64,000 nt of DNA from Kitasatospora kifunensis (lineage in GTDB: Bacteria; Actinomycetota; Actinomycetes; Streptomycetales; Streptomycetaceae), in contig NZ_JACHJV010000003.1 of assembly GCF_014203855.1 (NCBI RefSeq), positions 248,001-312,000 on the forward strand. Reading direction: 5' to 3'. Below are positions 32,671-40,865 of this stretch, piece after piece (the stretch's first letter is position 1; every line of letters starts with the position of its first letter). The position numbers were made by a program, and so were the translations under genes. The notes under the pieces are model-generated. The model was not told where the DNA came from, did no database searches, and saw only the letters and a list, made by a program, of their open reading frames with translations.

Positions 32671-33653
32671 GGCTGAGCCGGAGGCCGGACGGCCTGTAGC
32701 GGGCCGTGCCGCTCGCCGGACACTTCCCGGGCGAGGGGATCGAGCCGCGCCAGCACCGCGTCGTCCAGCGAGATCGTGAGCGCGGCCACGTTCTCGGCCA
32801 CGTGCCGCGGGCTGCTGGTGCCGGGGATGGGCGCCACGGAGATCCCGAGCTGCCGACCGCGGGCGTGCACCCAGGCCAGTGCGAGCTGCGCGCCGGTGAC
32901 ACCCAGCTGCGCCGCCAGCGCGCCCACCGTCTCGGCCAGCCGCCGGTTGGCGCCGGCGTGATCGCCCTGGAACCGGGGATGGGCGCGTCGGGAGTCGTTC
33001 TCTCCCAGCGAGCCCGGATCAACCTTTCCGGTCAGGAAACCGCGCCCCAGCGGCGCGTACGGCACCAGGCCGACGCCGAGCTCGGCCATGGCCGGTACGA
33101 CGGCTTCGACCTCCCGGCTCCACAGGGAGTACTCGCTCTGCACTGCGGCGATCGGGTGCACCGCGTGCGCCTGCCGCAACTGGTCCGCGTCGACCTCGCA
33201 CAGCCCGAGGTGGCGCACCTTGCCCGCGGCCACCAACCCCGACATCGCCTGAACGGTCTCGGCGAGCTCGACATCCTGCGGTGGCCGATGCAGGTAGTAC
33301 AGGTCGATGTGCTCGACGCCCAGGCGCAGCAGCGAGGCGTCGCAGCAGCGGCGCACGTAGTCCGGCTCCCCGCGCACACGGCGACGGTGATCGCCCGCCG
33401 AGCGGTCGATGCCGAACTTGGTGGCCACCACGACGCCCTCGCGCCGGCCCGCGATCGCGCGGCCGAGCAGGACCTCATTGTGCCCGGCACCGTAGATGTC
33501 GGCGGTGTCCAGCAGGGTGACACCCAGATCCAGTGCGCGGTGGACGGCCGAGAGGGCCTGATCCCAGTCGGACCGGCCGTAGTACTCGCTCATGCTCATA
33601 CAGCCCAGTCCCTGTGCCGAGACTTGAAGTGATCCGAGCGTGGTGTGGCGCAT
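32667..33653 (-). CDS. aldo/keto reductase
   Basis: 328 residues. The ATG at 33653 is chosen because AAAGGAGG lies 5 nt upstream; the GTG at 33659 overlaps that site. The catalytic tetrad of AKRs is complete: D49 and Y54 (LLDTADIYG), K79 (VATKFG) and H122 (YYLHRPP). NADPH-binding C-terminal segment APIPGTSSPRHVAENVAAL. Reduces carbonyls with NADPH. First gene of the AKR-TetR-hydrolase-CMD operon. Confidence 0.93.
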   Translation of the reverse strand: MRHTTLGSLQVSAQGLGCMSMSEYYGRSDWDQALSAVHRALDLGVTLLDTADIYGAGHNEVLLGRAIAGRREGVVVATKFGIDRSAGDHRRRVRGEPDYVRRCCDASLLRLGVEHIDLYYLHRPPQDVELAETVQAMSGLVAAGKVRHLGLCEVDADQLRQAHAVHPIAAVQSEYSLWSREVEAVVPAMAELGVGLVPYAPLGRGFLTGKVDPGSLGENDSRRAHPRFQGDHAGANRRLAETVGALAAQLGVTGAQLALAWVHARGRQLGISVAPIPGTSSPRHVAENVAALTISLDDAVLARLDPLAREVSGERHGPLQAVRPPAQP

Positions 33654-33664
33654 CGCCACCTCCT

Positions 33665-33682
33665 TTACGTGACGACACGTAA
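33665..33682. promoter_or_regulatory. TetR operator candidate
   Basis: TTACGTG-ACGA-CACGTAA: perfect 7-bp arms, 12 bp before the AKR start. The regulator encoded second in the operon is the obvious binder. Confidence 0.7.
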
Positions 33683-33748
33683 TCTAATGCAGTTCCGCCG
33701 ATCCGCAATACCCCGGGCTCCAGGACGTGGGCGGCATGGCGCCGAACC

Positions 33749-33982
33749 GCCCTGAAAAGGTCCAGGAGGCTCAAACCGAAGAAGGACACCCCGCCCGAAG
33801 AGATCGCTGCCTGGGAGACGGCCCGTCACCAGCAGTCCTCGGAACGGACCTGCGTTGAGCACGCGAACGCCGAACACAAGCGGTGGTGCACCCTTCAGCG
33901 TCACATCGGACGCCGCGAGTACTTCGACGAGACCTCCATGGCGGTGGCCGGCCCGGTCTCCGACCGCACCGCCGGGAGGTGA
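33749..33982 (+). pseudogene. IS5-group (DDE_Tnp_4) transposase C-terminal remnant
   Basis: The frame reads ALKRSRRLKPKKDTPPEEIA, ERTCVEHANAEHKRWCTLQR and HIGRREYFDETSMAVAG-LVSDRTA-like ending, with stop at 33982. The ERTCVEHANAEHKRW segment, including the last catalytic Glu (VEHANAE), is characteristic of HTH_Tnp_4/DDE_Tnp_4 IS5 transposases. Only the last 78 residues remain. Confidence 0.8.
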
Positions 33983-34014
33983 TCACCCACCAGACAACCC
34001 GCCAGGCCAACACG

Positions 34015-34262
34015 CCCCGACCCCATTCGCGCACCACGTCGTTGGCCGCATCGTTGACCGTGCGCAACGTGTGCTCCAGTGCCGACGCCTGTTCGGGCGT
34101 CGGCATGAGCTTCACCTGCACCACGATCTTCACCGGCGCAACGTAACGGGAGGCACCGACAACGGGCACCGGCTGGCAACGAAGCGAACTCCGGCGCCCC
34201 GCGCCTGCGAACCAAGGATGCGATTCCTCCCGGGCGTGAACGCCCGGGGTTCCCCGCAAGAA
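34015..34262 (-). mobile_element. IS1341-type element remnant: left end and tnpB start
   Basis: A hairpin CCCGGGCG-TGAA-CGCCCGGG at 34229-34248 is a TnpB-element left end. From GTG at 34133 (minus strand) the frame reads VKIVVQVKLMPTPEQASALE and TLRTVNDAANDVV, the N-terminus of TnpB. It then runs into the IS5 remnant; the rest is lost. It is a different tnpB lineage from the copy at 7964. Confidence 0.8.
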
Positions 34263-34264
34263 TC

Positions 34265-34633
34265 CGCTGAACAGCTGTCCCGCGCTCACCGGCCCTGCCA
34301 GGAAGCAGCGGTACGGGCGGGTGACCCGACAGAGGACGTCTGCCCTTCTTGCCATACTCCGTCCCGTTTACGTCCTATCGTCGTGCCAACGCGGTCACCG
34401 CCGCCGTGTGACGACAAAGGACACCCATGGACGCCAACCAGAACGACGGCGACGCCCGTCGGCCAACCCCCGCCGACCAGCCATCGCCCGAGCCCCGAGC
34501 CCAATCGGCCAGCACCCCGGGAGGGCAGCCCCCCGAGGGCCGCGGCGGGCCGACGGCGGCCGAGGGACCGACGGACCATCACCCGAAGGCGCCTCCAGCG
34601 CCAGCCCGGCAGGAAGGTGCGAGAGCCGGTCGG
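34265..34633 (+). repeat. promoter/5' region of the oxidoreductase gene, duplicated at 29409 (copy B)
   Basis: Complete version of the duplicated segment, containing the start codon at 34427 and the RBS. Copy A at 29409-29717 shows few mismatches plus one deletion of about 65 bp. Confidence 0.9.
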
Positions 34634-35938
34634 CGCGGTCAGCGGTTGTGGAGCGCACTGGCCGCAGGCCCGCCACCCGGCCCAGCCCGGCCGCAATTCT
34701 GGCGCAGCCCGTTGCGCGGACCGTGGCTGACCTCGGTTTTCGGCCTGGTGCTGCTGGTCGGCATCACGGTGCTGTTCGTGACCGGCCTGCTCTCCTACGC
34801 CGCATACAACCCGGACCTCGCAGCGATCAACGACCAGACGCCGGACAAGGGTTGGCTGGGCTTCTACCTCTTCGCCTGGCCCACCGGACCCAGCTGGCTC
34901 TACCGGCTCAACCAGGGCGTGCACGTCACCCTCGGCGTGGTGCTGGTTCCCGTGCTGCTGGCCAAGCTCTGGTCCGTCATCCCCAGGCTCTTCTCCTGGC
35001 CGCCGGTGCGCTCGCCCGCCAACGCGTTGGAGCGCCTCTCGCTGCTGCTCCTGGTCGGCGGCGCACTCTTCGAGTTCATCACCGGCCTGCTCAACATCCA
35101 GCTCCACTACATCTTCCCCGGCTCCTTCTACGCCCTGCACTTCTACGGTGCCTGGGTCTTCATCGGCGCCTTCGTCGTCCACGTGGCCTTCCGCCTGGGA
35201 CGGATGACCCGCGCCCTGCGCAGCCGCCGCCTGCGCACCGAACTACGCACTCCGGCCGCCGCCACCGTGCCCGAGCCCGCCGACGAGACGGGTCTGGTCT
35301 CCCCACGCCCGGCCCCGGCCACCATGTCCCGGCGCGGCGCCCTGGGCATGGTCGGAGCCGGTTCCCTGACGCTCCTCGTGGTGACGGTCGGTCAGAGCAT
35401 CGGCGGCGTCCTGCGGAAGACGGCACTGCTCGCCCCGCACGGGCAGGACCCGGGCACCGGGAGCAACGGCTTCCAGATCAACAAGACGGCCGCCTCCGTC
35501 GGCATCCGGCCCGCCGACATCGGCCCCGATTGGCGCCTGACCATCCGCGCGCCAGGCCACGAAAGCGTCCTGACGCTGGACCAGGTGCGCGGGCTGCCGC
35601 AAAGCACCGCCGACCTGCCGATCGCCTGTGTGGAGGGCTGGTCCACCCCCGACCAGCACTGGAGCGGCGTACGTCTGAGCGACCTGGCCGCCCTGGTCGG
35701 ACTGCACGAGAACCTGCCCGAGGTCTTCGTCGAATCCGTCGAGCGCGGCGGATCCTTCGGCTCGACCGTCCTACGCGACAACCAGGTCCGCAACCCGCGT
35801 TCCCTGCTCGCCCTCCAGGTCAACGGCGCCGACCTCTCACCCGACCACGGCTATCCCGCCCGGATCATCGTCCCCGCCAACCCCGGCGTCCACAACACCA
35901 AGTGGGTCACCCGCCTCACCTTCGGAGCCGTCTCGTGA
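34427..35938 (+). CDS. cytochrome b-type membrane domain fused to sulfite-oxidase-like molybdopterin domain
   Basis: 503 residues; AAAGGA precedes the ATG. Residues 1-100 are Pro/Gln-rich and disordered. Four membrane helices follow (about 105-260: LTSVFGLVLLVGITVLFVTG, GVHVTLGVVLVPVLLAKLW, LLLLVGGALFEFITGLL, LHFYGAWVFIGAFVVHVAF) with histidines suited to bind haem. A short RRGALGMVGAGS membrane segment leads into the extracytoplasmic molybdopterin-binding domain. Its Mo-ligating Cys lies in LPIACVEGWSTPDQHW, and it ends GVHNTKWVTRLTFG. Such fusions pass electrons between membrane quinones and a periplasmic Moco enzyme. The stop overlaps the next start by 4 bp. Confidence 0.9.
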   Translation: MDANQNDGDARRPTPADQPSPEPRAQSASTPGGQPPEGRGGPTAAEGPTDHHPKAPPAPARQEGARAGRRGQRLWSALAAGPPPGPARPQFWRSPLRGPWLTSVFGLVLLVGITVLFVTGLLSYAAYNPDLAAINDQTPDKGWLGFYLFAWPTGPSWLYRLNQGVHVTLGVVLVPVLLAKLWSVIPRLFSWPPVRSPANALERLSLLLLVGGALFEFITGLLNIQLHYIFPGSFYALHFYGAWVFIGAFVVHVAFRLGRMTRALRSRRLRTELRTPAAATVPEPADETGLVSPRPAPATMSRRGALGMVGAGSLTLLVVTVGQSIGGVLRKTALLAPHGQDPGTGSNGFQINKTAASVGIRPADIGPDWRLTIRAPGHESVLTLDQVRGLPQSTADLPIACVEGWSTPDQHWSGVRLSDLAALVGLHENLPEVFVESVERGGSFGSTVLRDNQVRNPRSLLALQVNGADLSPDHGYPARIIVPANPGVHNTKWVTRLTFGAVS

Positions 35939-36483
35939 AACGCCGCCAGTCGCCCCGCCGCCCGCCGCGTCTCCGCCTCCCCCGGCTGGCCCCGAGCCGG
36001 GAAGCCATCCGGCGACGCTACGGCGCCTCCTCCCTGCACCTGCTCCTCGTCCTGTGCTCGTTCGCCCTGGCCGGGTACGCCGGGGTCCGGCTCCTGAAGG
36101 GCGAGCCGCTCAAGGTCGCCCTCTGGTTCGTCGGCGCCGCCTTCGCCCACGACCTCCTCCTGCTCCCCCTCTACACCCTCACCGACCGCGCCGCCCAAGC
36201 CCTCGCGCGCCGGCTCGGCAGCACCGGACAACACCCGCGAGTCCCACAGGTCAACTACGTCCGCGTACCGGTCTTCCTCTCCCTGCTGCTGCTCTCCGTC
36301 TGGTACCCGCTCGTCCTGCGCCGCGTCCCCGGCTACCAGGGCGCCACCGGCCTCGGCCCCGACTCCTTCCTCGGCCACTGGCTCCTGATCACCGCCACGC
36401 TCTTCGCGCTCTCTGCCCTGTGTCTGATCACGGCCACGATCCGCAACCGGCCACCGAAACCGCGCCCGGCCAAGACCCCCTGA
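35935..36483 (+). CDS. small multi-helix membrane protein coupled to the oxidoreductase
   Basis: GTG at 35935 overlaps the stop of the oxidoreductase gene (GTGA). 182 residues, basic N-terminal 30 residues, then hydrophobic helices: SSLHLLLVLCSFALAGYAGV, VALWFVGAAFAHDLLLLPLY, VPVFLSLLLLSVWYPLVL and WLLITATLFALSALCLITAT. No cofactor motif. The coupling and matching distribution of helices suggest a membrane subunit or assembly partner of the Moco oxidoreductase. No named family recognised. Confidence 0.75.
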   Translation: MKRRQSPRRPPRLRLPRLAPSREAIRRRYGASSLHLLLVLCSFALAGYAGVRLLKGEPLKVALWFVGAAFAHDLLLLPLYTLTDRAAQALARRLGSTGQHPRVPQVNYVRVPVFLSLLLLSVWYPLVLRRVPGYQGATGLGPDSFLGHWLLITATLFALSALCLITATIRNRPPKPRPAKTP

Positions 36484-36607
36484 GACCAGCCACACCGCTG
36501 CGACCTCACCCGCGGCGCAGTGCCACGAAGTTCCGTCCCGCGTCGGACCACTGCGCCACAGCGGAGGCGGTAGTTGATGGAGTCAGCGGTGGGCTGGCCG
36601 GGAGTGC

Positions 36608-37291
36608 GTGAGCAGGCCCTGGCTCTACGGGGGCACCGTTCCCGGAGAAGGTCTTCGGTGCCGAAGGGGGTTCGGGCATGAGTTCCGGTTGGAGCCGGCC
36701 CTTTGTGAGGCCGAAGTGGCCTCAGCCGAGGAGGAGCTCGGTATCTCCTTGCCCTCGGCCTATCGCACCTTCCTGCTGGAGGTGGGTGCGGGCGGAGCCG
36801 GAGCGCACTACGGGATCTTTCCCCTCCGGCACGACAAGGAAGGATGGCACTGGGACGAGGGCCGGAGCTACCGCAGCGACAACACCCTTCTGGCACAGGC
36901 GTTCCCATCAGCGGCGGAGCGCACCCGGCGGCAGGAGGAGCTGAATGCCCGCGAGCCCGCCGAGCAGGACTTTCCCGACCACCGGTCGTACCTCGCCGCG
37001 TTCCACGCCTGGGACGACGAATGGGAGCAGCTGGACGCTTCGATGACCGCCGGGGCGATCCACCTCAGCCACCAGGGATGCGGATATTTCACCTGGCTCG
37101 TCGTCAACGGGCCCGAGCGCGACACGCTGTTCACTGACCCTCGGGCAGCCGACCGCACCCTCGAACCGCTCACAGCCGGGCCGCACCGCGTCGACTTCGG
37201 CGGCTGGTACCTGAGCCAGCTGACCCGGGCTACCAGCGAAGCACAACGGGGTCCTCGCCAGTTGGCAAGCCGGCGGCGGGTTCGCGAATGA
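36608..37291 (+). CDS. SMI1/KNR4 family protein, N-terminus apparently frameshifted
   Basis: The SUKH-fold core is clear: EPALCEAEVASAEEELGISL, PSAYRTFLLEVGAGGAGAHY, GIFPL and later LSHQGCGYFTWLVVNG, TDPRAADRTLEPL. SMI1/KNR4 proteins often act as immunity proteins of polymorphic toxins. The first 25 residues in this frame look wrong. Adding one G to the GGGGG runs near 36632 and 36668 would join VREQALALRG, APFPEKVFGAEG and HEFRLEP from an ATG at 36577 (GGAGG upstream). So either two real -1 frameshifts or two homopolymer sequencing errors are present. Confidence 0.75.
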   Translation: MSRPWLYGGTVPGEGLRCRRGFGHEFRLEPALCEAEVASAEEELGISLPSAYRTFLLEVGAGGAGAHYGIFPLRHDKEGWHWDEGRSYRSDNTLLAQAFPSAAERTRRQEELNAREPAEQDFPDHRSYLAAFHAWDDEWEQLDASMTAGAIHLSHQGCGYFTWLVVNGPERDTLFTDPRAADRTLEPLTAGPHRVDFGGWYLSQLTRATSEAQRGPRQLASRRRVRE

Positions 37292-37460
37292 GCTCTCCCT
37301 CCGAAGCACGAGTGGGGGTGGCCAGCGCGGACGTCATGGTTCGCTTCGCGCTCACCCCTTGACCAACGCGTCGTAGGGCTCGTCCTCCGGTGCGAAGACC
37401 AGGATGAAGTCCTGACCGGCGAACGGCATGGCGACCCGCCGCGACAGCACAATGACGGCC

Positions 37461-38501
37461 ATGGACATCAACACGGCACGTAATGCGGCGGCGGACTGGG
37501 TCAAGCGGGAAGGCCGCCGGTACGACGGCTACCGCGGCGCGTACTTCAGCGGTTCGACGGTCGCTCTTGCCCCGGGCGCGGTGCTGCCCGTCGGCACCGA
37601 CGTGGACATCATGCTGGTCACCGACAAGCCCCTCGAAGGGCTGAAGCTCGGTAAGTTCGAGCACCAGGGCGCGCTGTTGGAAGTCACCCACCTGTCCTGG
37701 GACCAGATCTGGCCGGCGCCGTCGGCGCTGGCGAACTACCACCTCGCCGGGGGACTGAGTCGCGACACCGTCATCGACGACCCGACCGGGGAGCTGCGCG
37801 AGCTGCAGGCCGAGGTCGCGCGCTCGTTCGCCGACGAGGCTTGGGTGCGGCGCCGCTGCGAGAGCGTCCGCCAGAAGATCGAGACCGCCCTGTCGTCCCT
37901 CGACACCTCGGCACCGTGGCACGACCAGGTGACGAGCTGGCTCTTCCCGACCGGCGTCACCACCCACCTCCTGCTCGTCGCGGCCCTGCGGAACCCGACG
38001 GTGCGACTGCGCTACCTGCGGGCCCGCGAGGTCCTCGCCGACTACAGCCTGACCGATCGGTACCCGGGTCTGCTGCGGATGACGGGCTGCCAGAACCTGA
38101 CGGCCGAGCGAGTCGAGCACCACGTCGACGCCCTGGCGCGGACCTTCGACGAGGCCACGGCGCTCGCCCAGACGCCGTTCTTCTTCAGCTCCGACATCTC
38201 CCCTGCCGCCCGGCCCATCGCCATCGACGCCAGCTACGAGCTCGCGCGCCGAGGCGACCACCGGGAAGCGGTGTTCTGGATCACGGCGACCTTCGCCCGC
38301 TGCCACAAAATCCTGGCCACCGACGCCCCGGACCGCGAGCACGCGCTCCGGCCCGCCTTCGCCGACTTGCTGGCCGACCTCGGCATCACCTCCACGAGCG
38401 ACCTTCGCGCCCAGACGAAGGAAACCGTCGCCGCACTGCCCGCGCTGTGGCACACGGCGGAGCAGATCATCGCCGCCAACCCCGGCATCACCCGTGCCTG
38501 A
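37461..38501 (+). CDS. nucleotidyltransferase-fold protein
   Basis: About 346 residues from MDINTARNAAADWVKREG; in-frame ATGs at 37452 and 37428 are alternatives, none with a good RBS. The N-terminus has the polymerase-beta-type nucleotidyltransferase pattern YFSGSTVAL followed by PVGTDVDIMLV: the GS loop and the DxD metal pair. The C-terminal two thirds are helical (HLLLVAALRNPTVRLRYLRA, LLRMTGCQNLTAERVEHHVD). This resembles aminoglycoside/lincosamide-adenylyltransferase-like proteins of unknown target in actinobacteria. Confidence 0.7.
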   Translation: MDINTARNAAADWVKREGRRYDGYRGAYFSGSTVALAPGAVLPVGTDVDIMLVTDKPLEGLKLGKFEHQGALLEVTHLSWDQIWPAPSALANYHLAGGLSRDTVIDDPTGELRELQAEVARSFADEAWVRRRCESVRQKIETALSSLDTSAPWHDQVTSWLFPTGVTTHLLLVAALRNPTVRLRYLRAREVLADYSLTDRYPGLLRMTGCQNLTAERVEHHVDALARTFDEATALAQTPFFFSSDISPAARPIAIDASYELARRGDHREAVFWITATFARCHKILATDAPDREHALRPAFADLLADLGITSTSDLRAQTKETVAALPALWHTAEQIIAANPGITRA

Positions 38502-38573
38502 ACCACCCGGCCCACCCGCCGAGCACCACAGCAAACGCCATCAGAGCAGACCTCACCTGAAGAGGAGTCAGCC

Positions 38574-38762
38574 TTGGCCACGCCCACCGAGCACGACCAG
38601 GAGATCCCCGACACCGGACGCCGGATCGATCACTTCGTGTACTCCCCCGGCCTCCTCCTACCCACGCCGTACGCCCGGCTCATCGACCGCAGAGGCACCG
38701 AGGTGCACACCTGGAGCCACACCGCCGCCCAGCCGGCCCTGTCGGACGACCCGCCGAGCTTT
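38574..38762 (+). pseudogene. arylsulfotransferase-like (ASST) N-terminal remnant
   Basis: TTG start with AGAGGAG upstream. The frame reads DHFVYSPGLLLPTPYARLID and RRGTEVHTWSHTAAQPALSD, the N-terminus of streptomycete aryl-sulfate-sulfotransferase-like beta-propeller proteins, then ends abruptly in a run of G at about 38765. The remaining 300-plus residues are lost at the same junction that truncates the opposite-strand PhyH gene. Confidence 0.7.
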
Positions 38763-38774
38763 CCAGGTGGGGGG

Positions 38775-39334
38775 GTGATGGCGCCGGGCGGGTCGATGGC
38801 GCCGCCGGAGACGGTGACCGGGCTGGCGTCGTTGCCGCTGCCGGGCAGGACCATGGTGATCCCGGCGTCGGAGGTGATGTCGCTGAGGTAGTAGGCGGCC
38901 TTGATCGACAGTCGGGGGGTCTTCTCACGGCCCAGGTCGCGGGTGGCGGCGGCCATGTCGCGGTGCCAGCCGTGCCGCTCGGCGACGCGGATGGTGTGTG
39001 TGCCGTCGGGCGGGATGGACGGCATATGGATGAGGTTGCTGGACATCAGGTGCAGGTTCGGGCTGAGCAGACCGACGATGGTCGGCAGGACGGCCGGGCT
39101 GGCGACCAGGGGCAGGAACGTGTCGTCCATGGCGACGACGCCGCGGAAGCCGTCCTTGCCGTCGGTGCTGCGGTCCCGCCCTGCCGTGCGGTCACTGGCC
39201 AGCAGCCGCTCGCTCGCCTTGGCGAGCTTGTCCCGCAGCTCGGGGCTGATCACGTTCCGCAGGATGAGGCAGCTGTCGCGGTCGAACGCGGCGAGGTCGT
39301 GCGGGTCGGGCGGGACCGCAGGGGTGCGGGTCAT
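38775..39334 (-). pseudogene. phytanoyl-CoA dioxygenase (PhyH) family, C-terminally truncated
   Basis: ATG at 39334. The frame reads HDLAAFDRDSCLILRNVISP, HLMSSNLIHMPSIPPDGTH, ERHGWHRDMAAATRDL and TPRLSIKAAYYLSDIT. WHRD supplies the first His and Asp of the Fe(II)/2-oxoglutarate facial triad. The protein stops being PhyH-like after SGGAIDPPGAIT, before the second His, where it meets the arylsulfotransferase relic. Its start overlaps the stop of the phosphoketolase-like remnant (ATGA). Confidence 0.8.
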
Positions 39335-39805
39335 CGGCTGTGCTCCTCGACGGGTCGGCTCGCGCGGGCGGACAGGGCCGGGGCCGACATGTCGGCGTGT
39401 TCGAGCAGGGCATCGTTGCTGGCTGGTGGGGCGGCCGGGGTCGCGGTAACCGACCACGTGGAAGCGGCCCGCCTCGCCCCAGCCTGCGAGCAGGCCGCGG
39501 ACGACGCCGGGGAAGGTGGGGACGGCCAGCAGGACGGGGCAGTCGGCGCCGAACAGATCGGTGAACACCGGCCGGGTCAGCGCGGCCGGCCAGGTACCGG
39601 CAGAGCCGAGGACGGTGAGGTCGTTGATGCGCAGGTATCGGATCGTAGTGGCGGCCCGGACGCGGCGCAGGTTGCATGCGGCCTCGGCGAGTTGACGGGC
39701 CGGGATGTCTCCGGCGGAGGCGAGGGCCAGGTCCGGGTGCCCCGGCCGAAGGACAGGTGCGCCAGCAGGAAGGGCGCCGACGTCATCTCGGGGGGCCTCG
39801 GTCAT
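39331..39805 (-). pseudogene. phosphoketolase (XFP)-type C-terminal domain remnant
   Basis: The frame reads HPDLALASAGDIPARQLAEA, RYLRINDLTVLGSAGTWPA, then FTDLFGADCPVLLAVPTFPG and FHVVGYRDPGRPTS. This parallels the C-terminal XFP domain (…DxVLACAGDVPTLE… VVNVVDL … FTTDKPVIFAFHGYP … HVRGYKEEG). A frameshift near 39405 is needed to reach NDALLEHADMSAPALSARAS and the stop at 39331. The thiamine-diphosphate-binding two thirds of the enzyme are absent. Confidence 0.6.
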
Positions 39806-39896
39806 CCAGCGGTCATCCACCCGCTCTGGGGGCTCCCGTGAACGGCTCCGCACGGGGACACTGGGACGGTCGGTCCGGCAGCGGAGGGGAGCACTG

Positions 39897-40558
39897 TTGA
39901 GCGAAGTCGGGGATCGACTCGACCATCTCGTCGCACATCACGGGGGCAAGGCGGAAACGTTCCTGAAACGGATCGCGGCCCGACATCAGCGCCTGGGGTT
40001 CGGCAGCCTGGCGACCAACAAGCAGAAGCTCCATCGCTGGAAACCGGATCCGCCCGGATGCTCGCGATGCTCCACGCCCGGGCCTGCCGTGCTCACGCGC
40101 GGGCCGGCGACCTGCGAGCTTCCGACCGGGAAGCGAACGCGGCCCTGGACGCCTACAGCAATGCCATCCCACTCACCGAAGACCTCCCATCGCTGTACTG
40201 GGTCAACCTGGGAGAGATCTTCCAACTTCTCGGGAGCTCCGCGCTCAACCTCGGCCATCCGGCCCGCGCACTGCACCACTTCCAGCAAGCTGCCACCGCC
40301 AGCATGGCTGAGCTCCGGGAGAGCTACGACGGTGACTCCTTCCCCCGTGGGGCCGCGATCTACGAGGCGCGCGCCGCCGAAGCGCACCTCGAACTCGGCG
40401 CCATCGAACGGGCCGTAGCCGTGGCCCACCTCGCCGTCGAGCACATGGGCGGCGTGAACTCCGCCCGCGGCAGCACCGCCCTGGCCGATCTCCGAACGAA
40501 GCTGCGGGTGCATCAGGGTGTCCCTGAAGTCAGAAGCTTCCTCGAGTTCACCGCGTGA
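39897..40558 (+). pseudogene. XRE/TPR transcriptional regulator with internal deletion
   Basis: A TTG start with GGAGGGGAG upstream opens a frame reading DRLDHLVAHHGGKAETFLKR and IAARHQRLGFGSLATNKQKL, the helix-turn-helix start of a large actinobacterial regulator family. At about 40050 it changes frame to a tetratricopeptide-like C-terminus (ACRAHARAGDLRASDREANA, ALDAYSNAIPL, AAEAHLELGAIERAVAVAHL) ending at 40558. Roughly 200 residues between are missing and the two parts are out of frame. Confidence 0.65.
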
Positions 40559-40865
40559 CCAGGCCTTGCATCCGCCGCACTTCCGCACTCCGTGGACTGG
40601 CTGTCCACCATGAATCCTTCCGACAACTCATGTCCGGCAAGAGGAAGTAGCAGGGGCTCCTCCGCCCAGGCCGGCATCCTCGCTTGCCCAAGGCCACCCA
40701 TCCGCTCCGACGGCTGCCTCCTGCTGGCTCCATGGCCGAACCCTGATTCGAGGACCAGGTGGTGCACGCCACCGTCCGCCAGTCGGCGCGCCGCCAGGTC
40801 CTTCCAATGGGGGAATCCCTATCGAGCCGTCCAGCACTGCGTCGAACCGGCACTAGGGTGGTCGG

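Noticed and set aside
37352..37429. 25-residue minus-strand peptide MPFAGQDFILVFAPEDEPYD
   Set aside because: It looks like the end of a protein but nothing upstream supports a gene; too short to call.
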